A stretch of DNA of 64,000 nt from CADEDH01 sp963732695 (GCA_963732695.1 CAVTAP010000025.1:248001-312000); one strand, 5' to 3'; positions 44,024-54,050 are shown, numbered from the stretch's first letter. The notes: generated from the letters alone by a model not told the origin. Made by a program: numbers and translations.

Positions 44024-44313
44024 TGCCGCCCGAGGCTCGGAAGGGGGCATGGTGCGATAGTCCCCGAGCAGATCGACCGATGGCCTCTGCGCTCGATTGT
44101 GCCTACGTCGAGGGGCGGCCCGAGGCGAGAAAGGCCCGCTGGGCGGTGCAGGCAGCGTGAAGAGCTATGCGGACGCAGAGGCGATGCGGGGCGGCGTTGG
44201 CTGCAATGAGGATGTGTCGACGCAGGCGAGGAGCTTCGTTGTTCGCCAACTAGGGGCGGTGAAGTCCATGAAGTTGGCTTCCAAGAATCGGAATGAGGAA
44301 AGGTCGATCAACG
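44024..44313. other. No gene seen
   Basis: About 290 bp between the remnant and the next gene. Small open frames are present but not supported; GAGGAAAGG near 44294-44302 is the ribosome binding site of the next gene. Confidence 0.5.
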
Positions 44314-45468
44314 ATGTCTGATGAGCCAACCGCTCATGAGGATGAGACGGTGCTAAATCGCGCGATTTCTGCAGCCCCGATCTTGGCAGAAAACCGGGGA
44401 GAAGGTGAGCGGCAAGCGCGGTTGTCGTCTAAATCATTGCTTGCCCTCAGGGACGCGGGCTTATTCGGGCTTTGGGCCCCTGTTGAGGTCGGTGGTGAAG
44501 AGGCTTCGCTCCGCGAGGGATTCGACACCATAGCTGTAATCGCGGAAGCGGATCCGTCCGCAGCCTGGTATGTGATGAACTCGACGGCCTGCGCCACTGC
44601 GGCTGGACTTGTCGATCGATCCCACTGGCCAACAGTCTACGATCCGCCGCTTGCGAATTCAGGTTTGTCCGCAGCTGTCGGCGGGACTCTCAAGCTCGTA
44701 GAGAGTGGCTATGTCCTCACCGGTTCATGGCCGATGATGACGGGAGTGCTCGATGCCTCGTGGGCGGTAGTTAATGCAAGCTTGGAGACCGCATCGGGCG
44801 AAACGATCGTACGCTCAGCAGTTGTACCGACTGCTAGCTTAGTGGTCGAGGAGACGTGGCAGAATGCGAGCGCCATGCGAGGCACAGGCTCCCATAAGGT
44901 GAATGCGGAGGGAGTGTTTGTTCCTGAGGGTCTGGTAGTTGATCTGTTGGCGAAGTCGCAAATAGACCGACCCCTGTTTCGATGTGGGCATATTGTCCGC
45001 TCAGCAGCGATCAATGCAGGGATCCCGATCGGGATCATGCGATCCGCAGTGTCATCGATGGCCGATGAGCTCCGAGGCAAGGTGTCGAGCATCTTCGGAG
45101 TGAAGGCCGCTCAAAGTACAGCCCTGCTCGAAATGATGGCGGACTCCGTAGCCGCTCTGACCCATCTCGAAGCCGGAACAGCTTCGACGATCGATCAAAT
45201 CTGGTCTTACGTAGAGCGCGATGCCGAGCCCCCGATCGCCCTTCGCGGTGCAATTGTTAGTGAAATGTTCCGCGCTGTCGACGTTGCCCGAGAGCACATT
45301 AGCTACCTCTATGGCCGCAGCTCTCGGGCAGCCTTCCTTGCCGGTCACCCGCTCGAACGGGCACTTCGCGACATTCACGCCGTGGCGTATGGGCTCGATA
45401 CTCTCCGTCCCCTCCAACACGCCGCAGGACGAATCGCCCTAGGACTGGATCCCGGCATACCTCTCTAG
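44314..45468 (+). CDS. Acyl-CoA dehydrogenase-like flavoprotein, paralog
   Basis: 384 aa from the ATG at 44314. Shares the architecture of the gene at 42703: LRDAGLFGLWAPVEVGGEE, GYVLTGSWPMMTGV, NASAMRGTGSHKVNAEG and a C-terminal helical dimer region ending GRSSRAAFLAGHPLERALRDIHAV. Lower GC than the flanks. Its TAG stop is inside the CTAG target site of the IS5 element that follows. Confidence 0.83.
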   Translation: MSDEPTAHEDETVLNRAISAAPILAENRGEGERQARLSSKSLLALRDAGLFGLWAPVEVGGEEASLREGFDTIAVIAEADPSAAWYVMNSTACATAAGLVDRSHWPTVYDPPLANSGLSAAVGGTLKLVESGYVLTGSWPMMTGVLDASWAVVNASLETASGETIVRSAVVPTASLVVEETWQNASAMRGTGSHKVNAEGVFVPEGLVVDLLAKSQIDRPLFRCGHIVRSAAINAGIPIGIMRSAVSSMADELRGKVSSIFGVKAAQSTALLEMMADSVAALTHLEAGTASTIDQIWSYVERDAEPPIALRGAIVSEMFRAVDVAREHISYLYGRSSRAAFLAGHPLERALRDIHAVAYGLDTLRPLQHAAGRIALGLDPGIPL

Positions 45469-46760
45469 CAGGGTGCTGAAAAGCCGGGCCTGAGGCGCTC
45501 TGGGCTGTGGTCTTGGGTGGAGGGACGGGTTCGGGGTGGGTGCAGTCGCTGTCGCCGATGGGAGCCTCTGACGCTGTTGTCGCCTGTTCGGTCCTCTTTG
45601 CTGGGGTGATGGTCAGGCGATAGCGGCCTGGTTGTCGAGGGCGGTGATGCGGATCACGTTGTAGACAGCGGTGGTGATCTTGAACCAGGCCCGGTTCCGG
45701 TCCCGGCCCCGATAGCGGAGCTGGCGGCCACCGGCGATGGTCTTGGCCCAGCCGAACGGTTCCTCGATCCGTTTCCGGATCCGTTGACTCACGGTGTGGC
45801 CGGGGTGGCGGGTGGTCCGCCCATCGATCGCCGATGTCTTCGTGTTCTGGGCGACGTGCGGGGTGAACCCCAACGCGCGGACACCGGCCACGAAACCCTT
45901 GGTGTCGTAGGCCTTGTCCGCTGCGACCGTCCGCCGCCGGGCCATCGGCGGCAACCGTTCCAGCATGGCAATAGCGGTGGCCCGCTCGGCGTAGCCATCA
46001 GCGATGGTCAACTCGGCATCGATGATCAGCCCGGTGCGGTTCTCCATCAGCAGGTGCCCGGCGAAACACAGGGTGGCGGCCGTGTTGTTGCTCTTGCGGT
46101 AGAGGCGGGCCTCGGGGTCGGTGGTGGAGGCATGGGTGTCGTTCTTCCGTTTCTGGCCGTGCCAGCCGACCTCGGTGTTCCGACCCGCTGGCGGGTCCGA
46201 CGGGGGACCGTCTTTGGGTTTGAAGCTCTTGTGAGACGCCCACGCCTTCAACAAGGTCCCATCAACACTGAAGTGTTCGCTGGAGGTGTAGCGGCGGAGC
46301 TTGGCCTGGCGGACCACCGCAGCGAAGAACTCATCGGCGACGGCGTGGTCCAACAGGCGCTGGCGGTTCTTGGTGAACGTGGTGGCGTCGAAGGCTGGTT
46401 GGTCGATCCGCATGTCCAGGAACCACTTGAACAACAGGTCGTAGTTCAGTCGTTCGCAGAACGCCCGCTCGGAGCGGATCGAGTACATCGCCATCAGCAC
46501 CGTCGACTTCAACAGGGTCTCGGGGGGCACGCTGCGACGGCCCCCGGCGGCGTACATCTCATCGAAGATCGGATCGAGCTCGCCCAGCACCGTGTCCACA
46601 ACGACCCGGATCCGGCGGATCGGATGATCCGCCGGGATCAGATCCTCGGTGCTCAACGTGGTCAGCATCGCCATCTGGGGATCCGGGGTGCCTCGCATCC
46701 CTACAGTCTTTTCGATCTGAGCGCCGATCGCGAGCACCCCAGCCGAATTTCAGCACCCTG
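45469..46760 (-). mobile_element. IS5-family insertion sequence
   Basis: Ends are the inverted repeats cagggtgctgaaa (45469-45481) and tttcagcaccctg (46748-46760), flanked by CTAG on both sides (45465-45468 and 46761-46764). A 4-bp CTAG-type duplication is usual for the IS5 group. Length 1292 bp with one transposase gene; it looks intact. Confidence 0.92.
45613..46737 (-). CDS. IS5-family transposase
   Basis: 374 aa DDE transposase. The N-terminal DUF772-type region (LIPADHPIRRIRVVVD, PPETLLKSTVLMAMY) is followed by SVDGTLLKAWASHKS with the first catalytic Asp, VAADKAYDTKGF with the second, and a C-terminal RIEEPFGWAKTIAG with the Glu. Frame intact. The start could be any of the first Met codons. 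Confidence 0.92.
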   Translation of the reverse strand: MLAIGAQIEKTVGMRGTPDPQMAMLTTLSTEDLIPADHPIRRIRVVVDTVLGELDPIFDEMYAAGGRRSVPPETLLKSTVLMAMYSIRSERAFCERLNYDLLFKWFLDMRIDQPAFDATTFTKNRQRLLDHAVADEFFAAVVRQAKLRRYTSSEHFSVDGTLLKAWASHKSFKPKDGPPSDPPAGRNTEVGWHGQKRKNDTHASTTDPEARLYRKSNNTAATLCFAGHLLMENRTGLIIDAELTIADGYAERATAIAMLERLPPMARRRTVAADKAYDTKGFVAGVRALGFTPHVAQNTKTSAIDGRTTRHPGHTVSQRIRKRIEEPFGWAKTIAGGRQLRYRGRDRNRAWFKITTAVYNVIRITALDNQAAIA

Positions 46761-46764
46761 CTAG

Positions 46765-47203
46765 CCCGGCGTTCTCATGCCCTGCCGGCATGCGCTGCGA
46801 CGCCCAGGGACACTGCGCCGAAACTCGAGCATCGTCCGTCAACCGTAACGGAATCCGGTCCGGGAGCGGCTTGTCGCTCGCACCATCGTGCAATAGGCGG
46901 CTCAGTGCCGACGAATATCGGCTTACCTCGCGCTCGATATCAACACTGGTAGCTGGCGCTCCAGCCGGAGACAGTCGGGTCCGATCCCGCATGCGGGTGA
47001 GCCGGCGAAGTCATCTGTGCTGTGCCGGGTTGGAAGGGCACCAGCTCGATGGAGGGTGGTTCATCGGCCAGCACGATCGGTCGTCCTCTCTGAGGCGTCC
47101 CTGGCTGCCTTACGCGTTACGAGCACACCGTCCACTACTACTGGCTCGCCGGGAGAGCGCTGGTGGGGGTCGCCTGGGGACGCCCATCGCAGTATCGGCG
47201 GGC
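46765..47203. other. No gene seen
   Basis: About 440 bp between the IS5 end and the rep stop codon. No supported gene was found. It may hold replicon sequence downstream of rep. Confidence 0.45.
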
Positions 47204-48418
47204 TCACCCCGTCGAGTCGGTGCTCGACAGAACCAATCGACAGAGCCGCCGGGTGAGGACAAGTGCCAGTACGGCAGGGTCGGCCCGCAAGGCAAGCAGA
47301 CCTTTCAACTCCGGCACGGCGCCCGCCTTGTCGGGAGCGGAGTACACCGCCACATCGGCGGCGACGTAGGGCACGAACTCTCCCTGCTGGCGTTCCGCTT
47401 CGGCTTGCTCGTCGACCTCGTCGACCCCGGTCCGCCTCAGGAGCCCGTGCGACATGGCGAACATGCGGCGCCCACCGAGCGCAGCGGCGTACTCGGCCGA
47501 CACCGCCCGGCATCGGGCCCGGACCTCGTCGGTGATCTCAGGGTCTGGGTTCATGGCCATGGTAGCGATCTCCCACATCGACCACGAGTCGTGACGGCCG
47601 GTCTTGAGCGGGCCCATCGTCAGCTCCAGGCCCACCTTCGCCAGGTAGCGGCCCATGGCTGGGTCATCGGCTCGGACCAGGGTGATGCCGTGCTCCTCGG
47701 AGACCTGCCGGCCGGCCTTGGCCATCTGGGCGGACCATTCCCGCCACAACTCGTGCTCCATCTCGTCAACCTCGGACGGCCCCCACTCGTGGTCATCGTC
47801 GAGGTCGAGCTTCGACCACACGAGCAGGTGGATGTGGGGGTGAAACCCGTTGGCCAACGACCAGGTCACCTCGACCTGGCGGCAGAAGCCCCCACCGTCG
47901 GCAGCGAGGCGGCGAAACAGCCGGGACTGCCTGAGCGCTGCCCACCCGTCCATCATGTCCCGGTAGCTGCCGGCCAGACCGTCGCTCCGGGAGTGGGAGA
48001 ACGTAGGGGTGATCAAGTAGCAGTGGTAGCCGAGGGCCTTCATCACGGCGGCCAGCAACTCGATCTGGCGGGCCCGGGCGGCAGCGATCTTGATCGCACA
48101 CCGCAGGCACAGGTTCCCCGCCGCGCACACCACCACGCCGTGCAGTTGGCCGGCATCGAGCCCGTCGGGAATGGTGACGTAGCCCATCTCCACCCGCTCC
48201 GAGTGGGGCAGCCCGCACGTCCCGGCCCGGTGCTTCTTCGTCCACTCTCCGGTCTCACGGTCCTTGCGGGGCCCGAGCAGTTGGCGGTTCAACCGCTGCA
48301 CCCGATCCTCCATCACCAACCGCTCATGCCGGCGCCGGGCCGCCTCCTCGGTCGCCGCAATCGCATCCAGCCACCGGTCCCCGGTGCTACGCTCGGCCGC
48401 GCTCGTGGCCGTCACCAT
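47204..48418 (-). CDS. Rolling-circle replication initiator (HUH Rep)
   Basis: 404 aa, GTG start at 48418. The HUH metal motif is GFHPHIHLLVW (residues 190-200), and the catalytic tyrosine is probably Tyr257 in RYLAKVGLE, the Y-x2-K-x3-E pattern of plasmid Reps. Cys67, Cys97, Cys103 and Cys106 in the N-terminal third could bind zinc. This type of Rep is found on actinomycete plasmids and integrative elements, where it nicks the double-strand origin. No relaxase or FtsK-like transfer gene is visible nearby. Confidence 0.88.
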   Translation of the reverse strand: MVTATSAAERSTGDRWLDAIAATEEAARRRHERLVMEDRVQRLNRQLLGPRKDRETGEWTKKHRAGTCGLPHSERVEMGYVTIPDGLDAGQLHGVVVCAAGNLCLRCAIKIAAARARQIELLAAVMKALGYHCYLITPTFSHSRSDGLAGSYRDMMDGWAALRQSRLFRRLAADGGGFCRQVEVTWSLANGFHPHIHLLVWSKLDLDDDHEWGPSEVDEMEHELWREWSAQMAKAGRQVSEEHGITLVRADDPAMGRYLAKVGLELTMGPLKTGRHDSWSMWEIATMAMNPDPEITDEVRARCRAVSAEYAAALGGRRMFAMSHGLLRRTGVDEVDEQAEAERQQGEFVPYVAADVAVYSAPDKAGAVPELKGLLALRADPAVLALVLTRRLCRLVLSSTDSTG

Positions 48419-48828
48419 TGGCCCCGATCCGACTTACCAAGGCCTACCGGTCGCTGTTCGTAGCCGTCCAGGAGCGTCCGGGTCACCTTTATCCGCGATG
48501 TACCGAGAGAGCCGCTCTGGCCGCCCCCGTCGGACTGGGTTGAGAGAGTGGGGGAGAGAAGGGTGTTCGACTTCGTCGACCCGCCTACGGGGCGGCCCGT
48601 CGACTCGACGGGACTCCGTCCCGCCGGCCGCCGGCCGCCCATGGGGTGATGAGCAGCGTCAAAAGCCAGCGGTGCCGCATCCTGGCCCGCTGTTCCGCCG
48701 GTCGGCCTCATCAGTTTTCGGGTGGCCGCCAGGCCGGTCGACGCCTCCTCCTCAAACCACAGGGCAATTCAAGACTACACCGATGTAGTTCCCCTGCCGG
48801 GGGGTCGGTGCTCGGGTACGATGGTCGT
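48419..48828. promoter_or_regulatory. Candidate replication-control region with a 6-bp-arm palindrome
   Basis: A 410-bp spacer upstream of rep and of the divergent small genes. It has G/C-rich inverted repeats near 48560-48640 (for example cgacttcgtcg and gtcgactcgac) and the palindrome ACTACA-ccga-TGTAGT at 48774-48789. The palindrome resembles operators of KorA/GntR-type repressors. A double-strand origin could lie here; no nick site was identified. Confidence 0.45.
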
Positions 48829-48999
48829 GTGGAGAGTCGTGCACGCCTGGGCCGTCCGATGACGATCGATGAGGTCGCCGGCCTGCTCGGTTGGTCCGAG
48901 GCCGACAAGGCTGCTCACCTTCGAACACTTGACGACCGTCCGGCCACCGACCTCGACGAGGCCCGGAACCGGGTCGCCGCCCGAACATCGGCGGAGTGA
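48829..48999 (+). CDS. Small HTH-like protein of the rep module
   Basis: Peptide of 56 aa (GTG 48829) or 46 aa (ATG 48859). MTIDEVAGLLGWSEAD resembles the first helices of an excisionase/MerR-type wHTH. The next gene's GTG overlaps its TGA. Function inferred only from position. Confidence 0.6.
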   Translation: MESRARLGRPMTIDEVAGLLGWSEADKAAHLRTLDDRPATDLDEARNRVAARTSAE

Positions 49000-49229
49000 G
49001 CGGTCTCGACTGGCGGTCCCTGACCGTCGAAGGTGAGTGCCATGCCGCTATCTGCTCCGAGACCTTCCCCGCACGCTTGGCCGAGGCCCTGGCCGGCAGC
49101 GCCGACCCCGCCGGTGCGATAGAGGCGTTCGACTCGGCCGCTGCTCTGGAGACACTCGCCACCTTCGCTGGCGCCTGGGGTGCCTTGCACCGCGACGCGG
49201 GGTCCATTCCCGCACTCACCGCTCGATGA
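48996..49229 (+). CDS. Small protein of the rep module
   Basis: 77 aa, GTG 48996 overlapping the previous TGA. Composition is Ala-rich and acidic with the tail GSIPALTAR. I do not recognise a family. Its last about 30 bp and the following 130 bp are the downstream copy of the 160-bp direct repeat; a decayed copy of the same tail is at 38001. Confidence 0.6.
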   Translation: MSGLDWRSLTVEGECHAAICSETFPARLAEALAGSADPAGAIEAFDSAAALETLATFAGAWGALHRDAGSIPALTAR

Positions 49230-49360
49230 CTCTGGACGTGCTGAACCCTGAAGTGGAGCTGGGGGGAATCCGCTTGAGCGGCCCATCTCATCCTATTAGC
49301 GCAGGTAGCGAGATCAAGGTCGGCGGCAGACTTCGGCTCGCGGGAGCAACCGCGGTAGCA
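49201..49360 (+). repeat. Downstream copy of the diverged 160-bp direct repeat
   Basis: Matches 38001-38160 over its length with shared blocks at the start (ccattccc, gactctggacg, gaaccctgaagtggagct) and end (gggagcaaccgc). It starts inside the 3' end of the small gene and continues into noncoding DNA. Confidence 0.75.
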
Positions 49361-49862
49361 ACGTCGATCAGACCGATCGGCCGTGGACCGCCGCGAACGA
49401 GGCACGGCTCCTCGGTGGCGTGGATGGCTGCATGTCTACTCTCCGACGGACACTTCCCCCCAGACTGGCCCGAGTCCTATCGCAGTGAACGGCCAATTTG
49501 GTGCGGCTGGCCTGAGGGAACAGAGGGGGCCGGGGCAGCACCGCAACGCCCCGAGCCCCGGGTTTGGTGCTGCATAACGAGCTTTACGCTGCTGCGAGGG
49601 CGTGGTGGGGGAGCGGCGTGAGCGTTGGAGACATCGGATACCGGTGAGCGGTGGGGTGATGTCGCGCTACACCACGCCATCAGCCGTTCGACCTTCTACA
49701 CCCGAGGAGCCGACGGCTGGGACCCAGCCGACGCCGCCACCACGTTCACGATCCGGCGCACGATCCGGGCCAGGTGTCATGCTTCTGTCCTGCCCACGGG
49801 GTACAGGGGACTCCCGGGTGCCGGCGCCTTGGGGCCGGGGAACATGACAGAGGGGGAACGAC
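49361..49862. other. Noncoding spacer with a dispersed repeat
   Basis: About 500 bp before the LVIVD gene. It holds one copy of the 35-bp repeat (49478-49512). No supported gene was found. Confidence 0.45.
49478..49512 (+). repeat. 35-bp exact dispersed repeat, copy 1
   Basis: Identical to 59541-59575 (begins tatcgcagtgaacggccaat). Similarity extends about 15 bp upstream with scattered differences. A third partial relative (tatcgca, then atttggtgcgg) is at 51776-51800. Confidence 0.85.
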
Positions 49863-51708
49863 ATGTTCAGACGGGTAGGCATGGCGTTGGTGGCTGCGGT
49901 GATGGTGGTGGTGCTCGCCTCACCGGCCGGTGCTCACCCGGAGCCCTCTACCGACGGGGGGACCCACGACCACAGCGACCGGGACACCCACCAGCACGGT
50001 GATTCCGGCGGGCACCTCGAAGCGGTGGACAACAACGTCGACCTCGTAGCGAAGTTGGAACTGAAAAACGCGGTGCCCGAGAAGATCGCCGACGTCGGGG
50101 TCCATAACGGCTACGCCTACCTAGCTGCCTGGGGTGTCGTGACCTGTAAGTACAACGGCGTCCATGTGGTCGACATCCGCAACCCGGCGGCCCCCGCGAG
50201 GTTGCCTTCGTGCCCTCGAAGGAGGGCAGCTACCCGGGTGAGGGCGTGCAGGCCCTGCAGATCACCACCCCCAAGTTCAATGGCGACATCCTCGTGACCA
50301 ACAACGAGAAGTGCAAGGACCAGGCCGGCTTCGGTGGCCTCAACATCTACGACGTCACCAACCCGGCCCGCCCCAACCCCCTGGCCGTCGGCTTCGGTGA
50401 CACCACCGCCAACGGGCAGGGCAAGAAGGACGCCAACGAGATCCACAGCGTTTTCGCCTGGGACGCAGGCGACAAGGCCTACGCTGTGATCGTCGACAAC
50501 GAGGAGCAGGCCGACGTCGACATCATCGACATCACCGACCCCAAGAAACCGGTGCTTGTCGCCGAGTACGACCTGGCCGCACGGTTCCCCCAGATCGTCC
50601 AGGACGAGATCCCGTTCGAGGTGTTCCACCACGACGTGATCGTCAAGGAGATCAACGGTCGCCAGGTGATGTCGGTGTCGTACTGGGACGGCGGCTACGT
50701 GCTGCTCGACATGACCAACCCGCTGGCCCCGTCCTACATCGCCGACAGTGACTTTGCCGACCCCGACCCCCTCAGCCGCAAGCTGCCCGAGGGCAACGCC
50801 CACCAGTCGGAGTTCACCGCCGACAACGCCTACCTCGTCGGTGCCGACGAAGACTTCGACCCGTTCGCCGTGGGCGGGACCAACACCACCGACGGCACCC
50901 GGCTCGCGGTCAGCCCCGGCAGCGATACCCGCCAGCTGGCCGACGGCGCCCAGATCAGCGGCCAGGCCCGGTTCGTGGGCCGGGCCTGCACCGGTGACCC
51001 GGCGGTCCTACCGGCATCGGCGGCCGGCCAGATCGCCGTAGTCGAACGGGGCTTGTGCACGTTCAGCGAGAAGGTGTCGAACGTGCTGGCGGTCAACGCG
51101 TCGGCCGCCATCGACTACGAGGCCATCCTCGTGTTCAACCGCACAGGGGCCGACGGCTGCGACGGGGCGCTGGGCATGTCAGTCGAAGGTGACATCTACA
51201 CCTTCGGCGTCGCCCCCGGTCGCAGGGCCTGGCGCTGTTCAACCAGGCCTACGACGAGGCGGCCTGCCTGGCCGACCCCCCCGGGCAGACCCAGCTCAAC
51301 CTGCCGCTCGGCACCCTGGGCGACCAGGTGACCTTGGAGTCGTACTTCGACGGGTGGGGCTACGTGCGCCTATTCCGCAACGGCAGCGGCAAGCTCACCG
51401 AACTCGACACCTACGCCGTGCCCGAGTCGTTCAACCCAGACTTCGCCTCTGGCTTCGGGGACCTGTCGGTCCACGAGGTGGCGACCTCGCCCACCGTGCC
51501 CAACCGGTTGTACTTCTCCTACTACTCCGCCGGGTTCCGGGTGGTGGAGATCCAAGGCGACCAACTGGTCGAAGTCGGGGCGTTCATAGACCAGGGCGGC
51601 AACAACCTGTGGGGCGTGCAGGTATTCCAGCACGCCGGCCAGGAATACGTGGCAGCCAGCGACCGAGACCACGGCCTCTACATCTTCCGCTACAACCCCA
51701 CTCCCTAA
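49863..51708 (+). pseudogene. Secreted LVIVD-repeat/PA-domain protein with two frameshifts
   Basis: The gene begins at the ATG at 49863 with a signal peptide (MALVAAVMVVVLASPAGAH) and a His/Asp-rich region. It then reads LVIVD-type beta-propeller repeats (GVHVVDIRNPAAPA, GLNIYDVTNPARP, DVDIIDITDPKKP, GYVLLDMTNPLAP) and a protease-associated domain (about 50960-51200). The frame changes near 50195-50205 and near 51218-51226; each fits loss of one base, the second next to a run of C. Joined, the protein is about 615 aa. The shifts may be real decay or sequence errors. Confidence 0.8.
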
Positions 51709-51778
51709 CACGAGCCGGCCACACGAGACCCCCCGGAATCAGCTCAGCGGCCCCCGGGCCGGGGCCGACCTCTGCTAT

Positions 51779-51799
51779 CGCACCAAATCATTTGGTGCG
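51779..51799. terminator. Hairpin between convergent genes
   Basis: cgcaccaaa-tca-tttggtgcg is a perfect 9-bp stem with a 3-nt loop, between the LVIVD gene and the convergent tyrosinase fragment. No T-tract follows, so termination is inferred from position. Its right arm is shared with the 35-bp dispersed repeat. Confidence 0.5.
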
Positions 51800-51847
51800 G
51801 GACCCGGGCAACTTGGGCCTGGCACGGGTCGCCAGCTCGCTCGCTGG

Positions 51848-52478
51848 TCAGCGACGGAAGTACATCATCTGTTGAAGGGTGCCTACACGGCAGCGACGGG
51901 TGAACGCGTACTTGTGGATGAGTTCGAAGGCCTTCCAGGCGTCGGTCTTCTGGGCACCGAAGTTCAACACGCTGGTTACCGGAGTAGCTGGGTCCATGTC
52001 CATGATCTGCCAGTTACCGGAGAACTGTAGAATGGTCAGGGTTGGCAAGGTGAACCGGACCACGGTCTCCCCAGCGAAGGCACCCTGCGGAGCGGCTCCA
52101 CCTACGAGAAAGTACTGCATGATCGTCTTGCCTGGCGCGCTCGGCCGGCCGACGAAACACTGCTGGTTCATCTGGTAATGCTTGATCACAGCCACCGCTT
52201 TCTGGGCATTGGCCTGGTTCGCGGCGAAATCAAGCATCCACATCGGGCCGTCGGTCACCTTCCAACGTGCACCGGCCAGTTCGGCTTTGACGTTCCCACT
52301 ATTGAACGGGATCTTGTCCTCAGGCTGAAGCGCCGCCCAGTCCTTCCACACGCTGTCGACGTACTTGTGCCAGCGCCAAAACACCGGGTCGCTGGGTGCG
52401 TTGTGGACGCTGCCCATGTCACCGCCGACGGTGACGTGGACCGCGCACGTGCCAGTTGCTGATCTCGATCGCCCGCCC
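51848..52478 (-). pseudogene. Tyrosinase-like protein, C-terminal fragment
   Basis: Encodes the CuB half of a type-3 copper protein: VHVTVGGDMG, then HNAPSDPVFWRWHKYVDSVW with the metal-binding His residues. A C-terminal domain of about 120 residues follows. Upstream, the sequence shifts frame near 52450 (AIEISNWHVR in the neighbouring frame continues the protein). The gene is cut at 52479 by an IS630 element; the N-terminal half is at 53616-54003. Confidence 0.8.
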
Positions 52479-52480
52479 TA

Positions 52481-53613
52481 GTGGTCCGTCGCTGAAATAG
52501 CAATGTGGGCTAGGGTGGGTTATGCCAGTTGTATGCTGCCCGGTTGCGGGTGTCTCTTAAGCAGCGGGCCGAGTTGGAGCGGATGTCGAGGTCGACGTCG
52601 TTGCCGCATCGGTGTGTGGTGCAGGCCTCAGCGTTGTTGATGGCCGCTGGTGGGACGCCGAACGAGGCGATCGCCCGGGCGTGTTCGACGACGCCGGACA
52701 CGGTGCGGCGGTGGCGGGCCAAGTTCGAGAAGGGCGGGGTCGAGGCGGTGGTGTGATCGCGCCGGGCCGGGGCCGAAGCCCGGGATCCCACAGGGGGTGA
52801 TCGACGCCATCGTGGACGACACGCTGCACACGGTGCCCGATGACGGGTCGACGCCGTGGTCGACCCGGACGATGGCCGATCGTCACGGGGTCGGCAAGGA
52901 CACCGTCGCTCGGATCTGGCGGGCCCGCACAATCGACCCTGGCGGCTGGACACGTTCAAATTGTCAAACGGTCCCTGGTTCGAGGAGAAGCTCGTCGATG
53001 TCGTCGGCCTGTACCTGAACCCACCGGAACGGGCCGTGGTGTTAGCTTCGACGAGAAAACCCAGTGCCAGGCCTTTGACCGGACCCAGCCGGCGTTGCCG
53101 ATGAACCGGGTCGGGGCGGACGATGACCCATGACTACAAACGCAACGGAACCACCGACCTGTTCGCGGCGTGAACGTCGGACCGGCGAGGTCATCCACCA
53201 GACCCGCAAGAGCCACAACGAGCAGCGAGGTTTCGCGTTCTTCAAGTGCATCGATCTCGATAGCCACGGGATCTGGGATCCACCTCGTGTTGGACAACCT
53301 GTCTGCCCATAAGTCGGCCGAGGTCACCGAATGGCTAGCGAAGCCCGCCCAGGCGGTGGCACCTGCATTACCCCGACCATCTCGTCGTGGCTCAACCTGG
53401 TCGAGGGGTCGTTCGCTCAGCTCACCAACAAACGCCTACGCACCGGCACCTTCAACAGCGTCGAGGCTCTCACCGAAGCCATCGAGACCTGGGCCGCACA
53501 CTGGAACGACGACCCCAAACCGTTCGTCTGGGCGAAAACCGCCGAAGAGATCATCGAAAAAGTCCGCCGAGGCCAAGCGGCCCTCACCCAAGACCAAATC
53601 TACGACGGACCAC
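52481..53613 (+). mobile_element. IS630-family insertion sequence interrupting the tyrosinase gene
   Basis: Terminal inverted repeats gtggtccgtcg (52481-52491) and cgacggaccac (53603-53613) are flanked by TA on both sides (52479-52480, 53614-53615), the usual IS630 target duplication. The 1133-bp element carries a frameshifted transposase. Confidence 0.9.
52529..53613 (+). pseudogene. IS630-family transposase, multiply frameshifted
   Basis: The N-terminal HTH (AIARACSTTPDTVRRWRAKF) is at 52529-52756. Later pieces of the same protein are spread over all three frames: TPWSTRTMADRHGVGKDTVA, NGPWFEEKLVDVVGLYLNPP, LSFDEKTQCQAFDRTQPALP, MTHDYKRNGTTDLFA, IHLVLDNLSAHKSAEVTEW and SSWLNLVEGSFAQLTNKRL. 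At least five frame changes are needed, so it cannot be active as read. Confidence 0.85.
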
Positions 53614-53615
53614 TA

Positions 53616-54003
53616 GCTGGTTGCGGTTCTTGAAGTCGACGAGCTTGGTGTACCCAGGGAAACCCGGTGCGGAGGCAGCGCCACCGGCCACGGTGGCCCA
53701 GCTGGGCCGCTTACACGCCGGGTTCACGGCCGATGGGTTGTTGGTGGATCGTCCGGCGTGGGGGATCTCAGCGGGAATGGGCGTGGCGGGATCCCACAAC
53801 GGGATCGGAGGGTGTCCCTGGGCCGCACGCCAAGCGTCGTACTCGCCAACGAAGAAACGGTGGAACCTCAGGAACTCCTCACCGAACAGTGGTTGGGACG
53901 AGTTGTTCACACCATGCCAGGCGGCATGCTCGTTGTGGACGACGTGCTCACCGCCCCTGAACGTGAAGTACTGCTGCAGCCAGTTCTCTTCTTGCGTTGC
54001 CAT
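53616..54003 (-). pseudogene. Tyrosinase-like protein, N-terminal fragment
   Basis: ATG 54003 preceded by AGGAGG 4 nt upstream. Encodes the CuA half: EHVVHNEHAAWHGVNN, then FLRFHRFFVGEYDAW and IPLWDPATPIP, ending in TKLVDFKNRNQLV at the IS630 insertion. No signal peptide is visible. Members oxidise phenols or peptide tyrosines; the gene is inactivated here. Confidence 0.82.
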
Positions 54004-54050
54004 ATTGCCTCCTAGATCGTCATCAGGCAGGTCGATTCCGCTGGTCAGTC

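Noticed and set aside
46790..48463. Long plus-strand open frame opposite rep
   Set aside because: It is the antisense of rep and noncoding DNA with no ribosome binding site or family resemblance.
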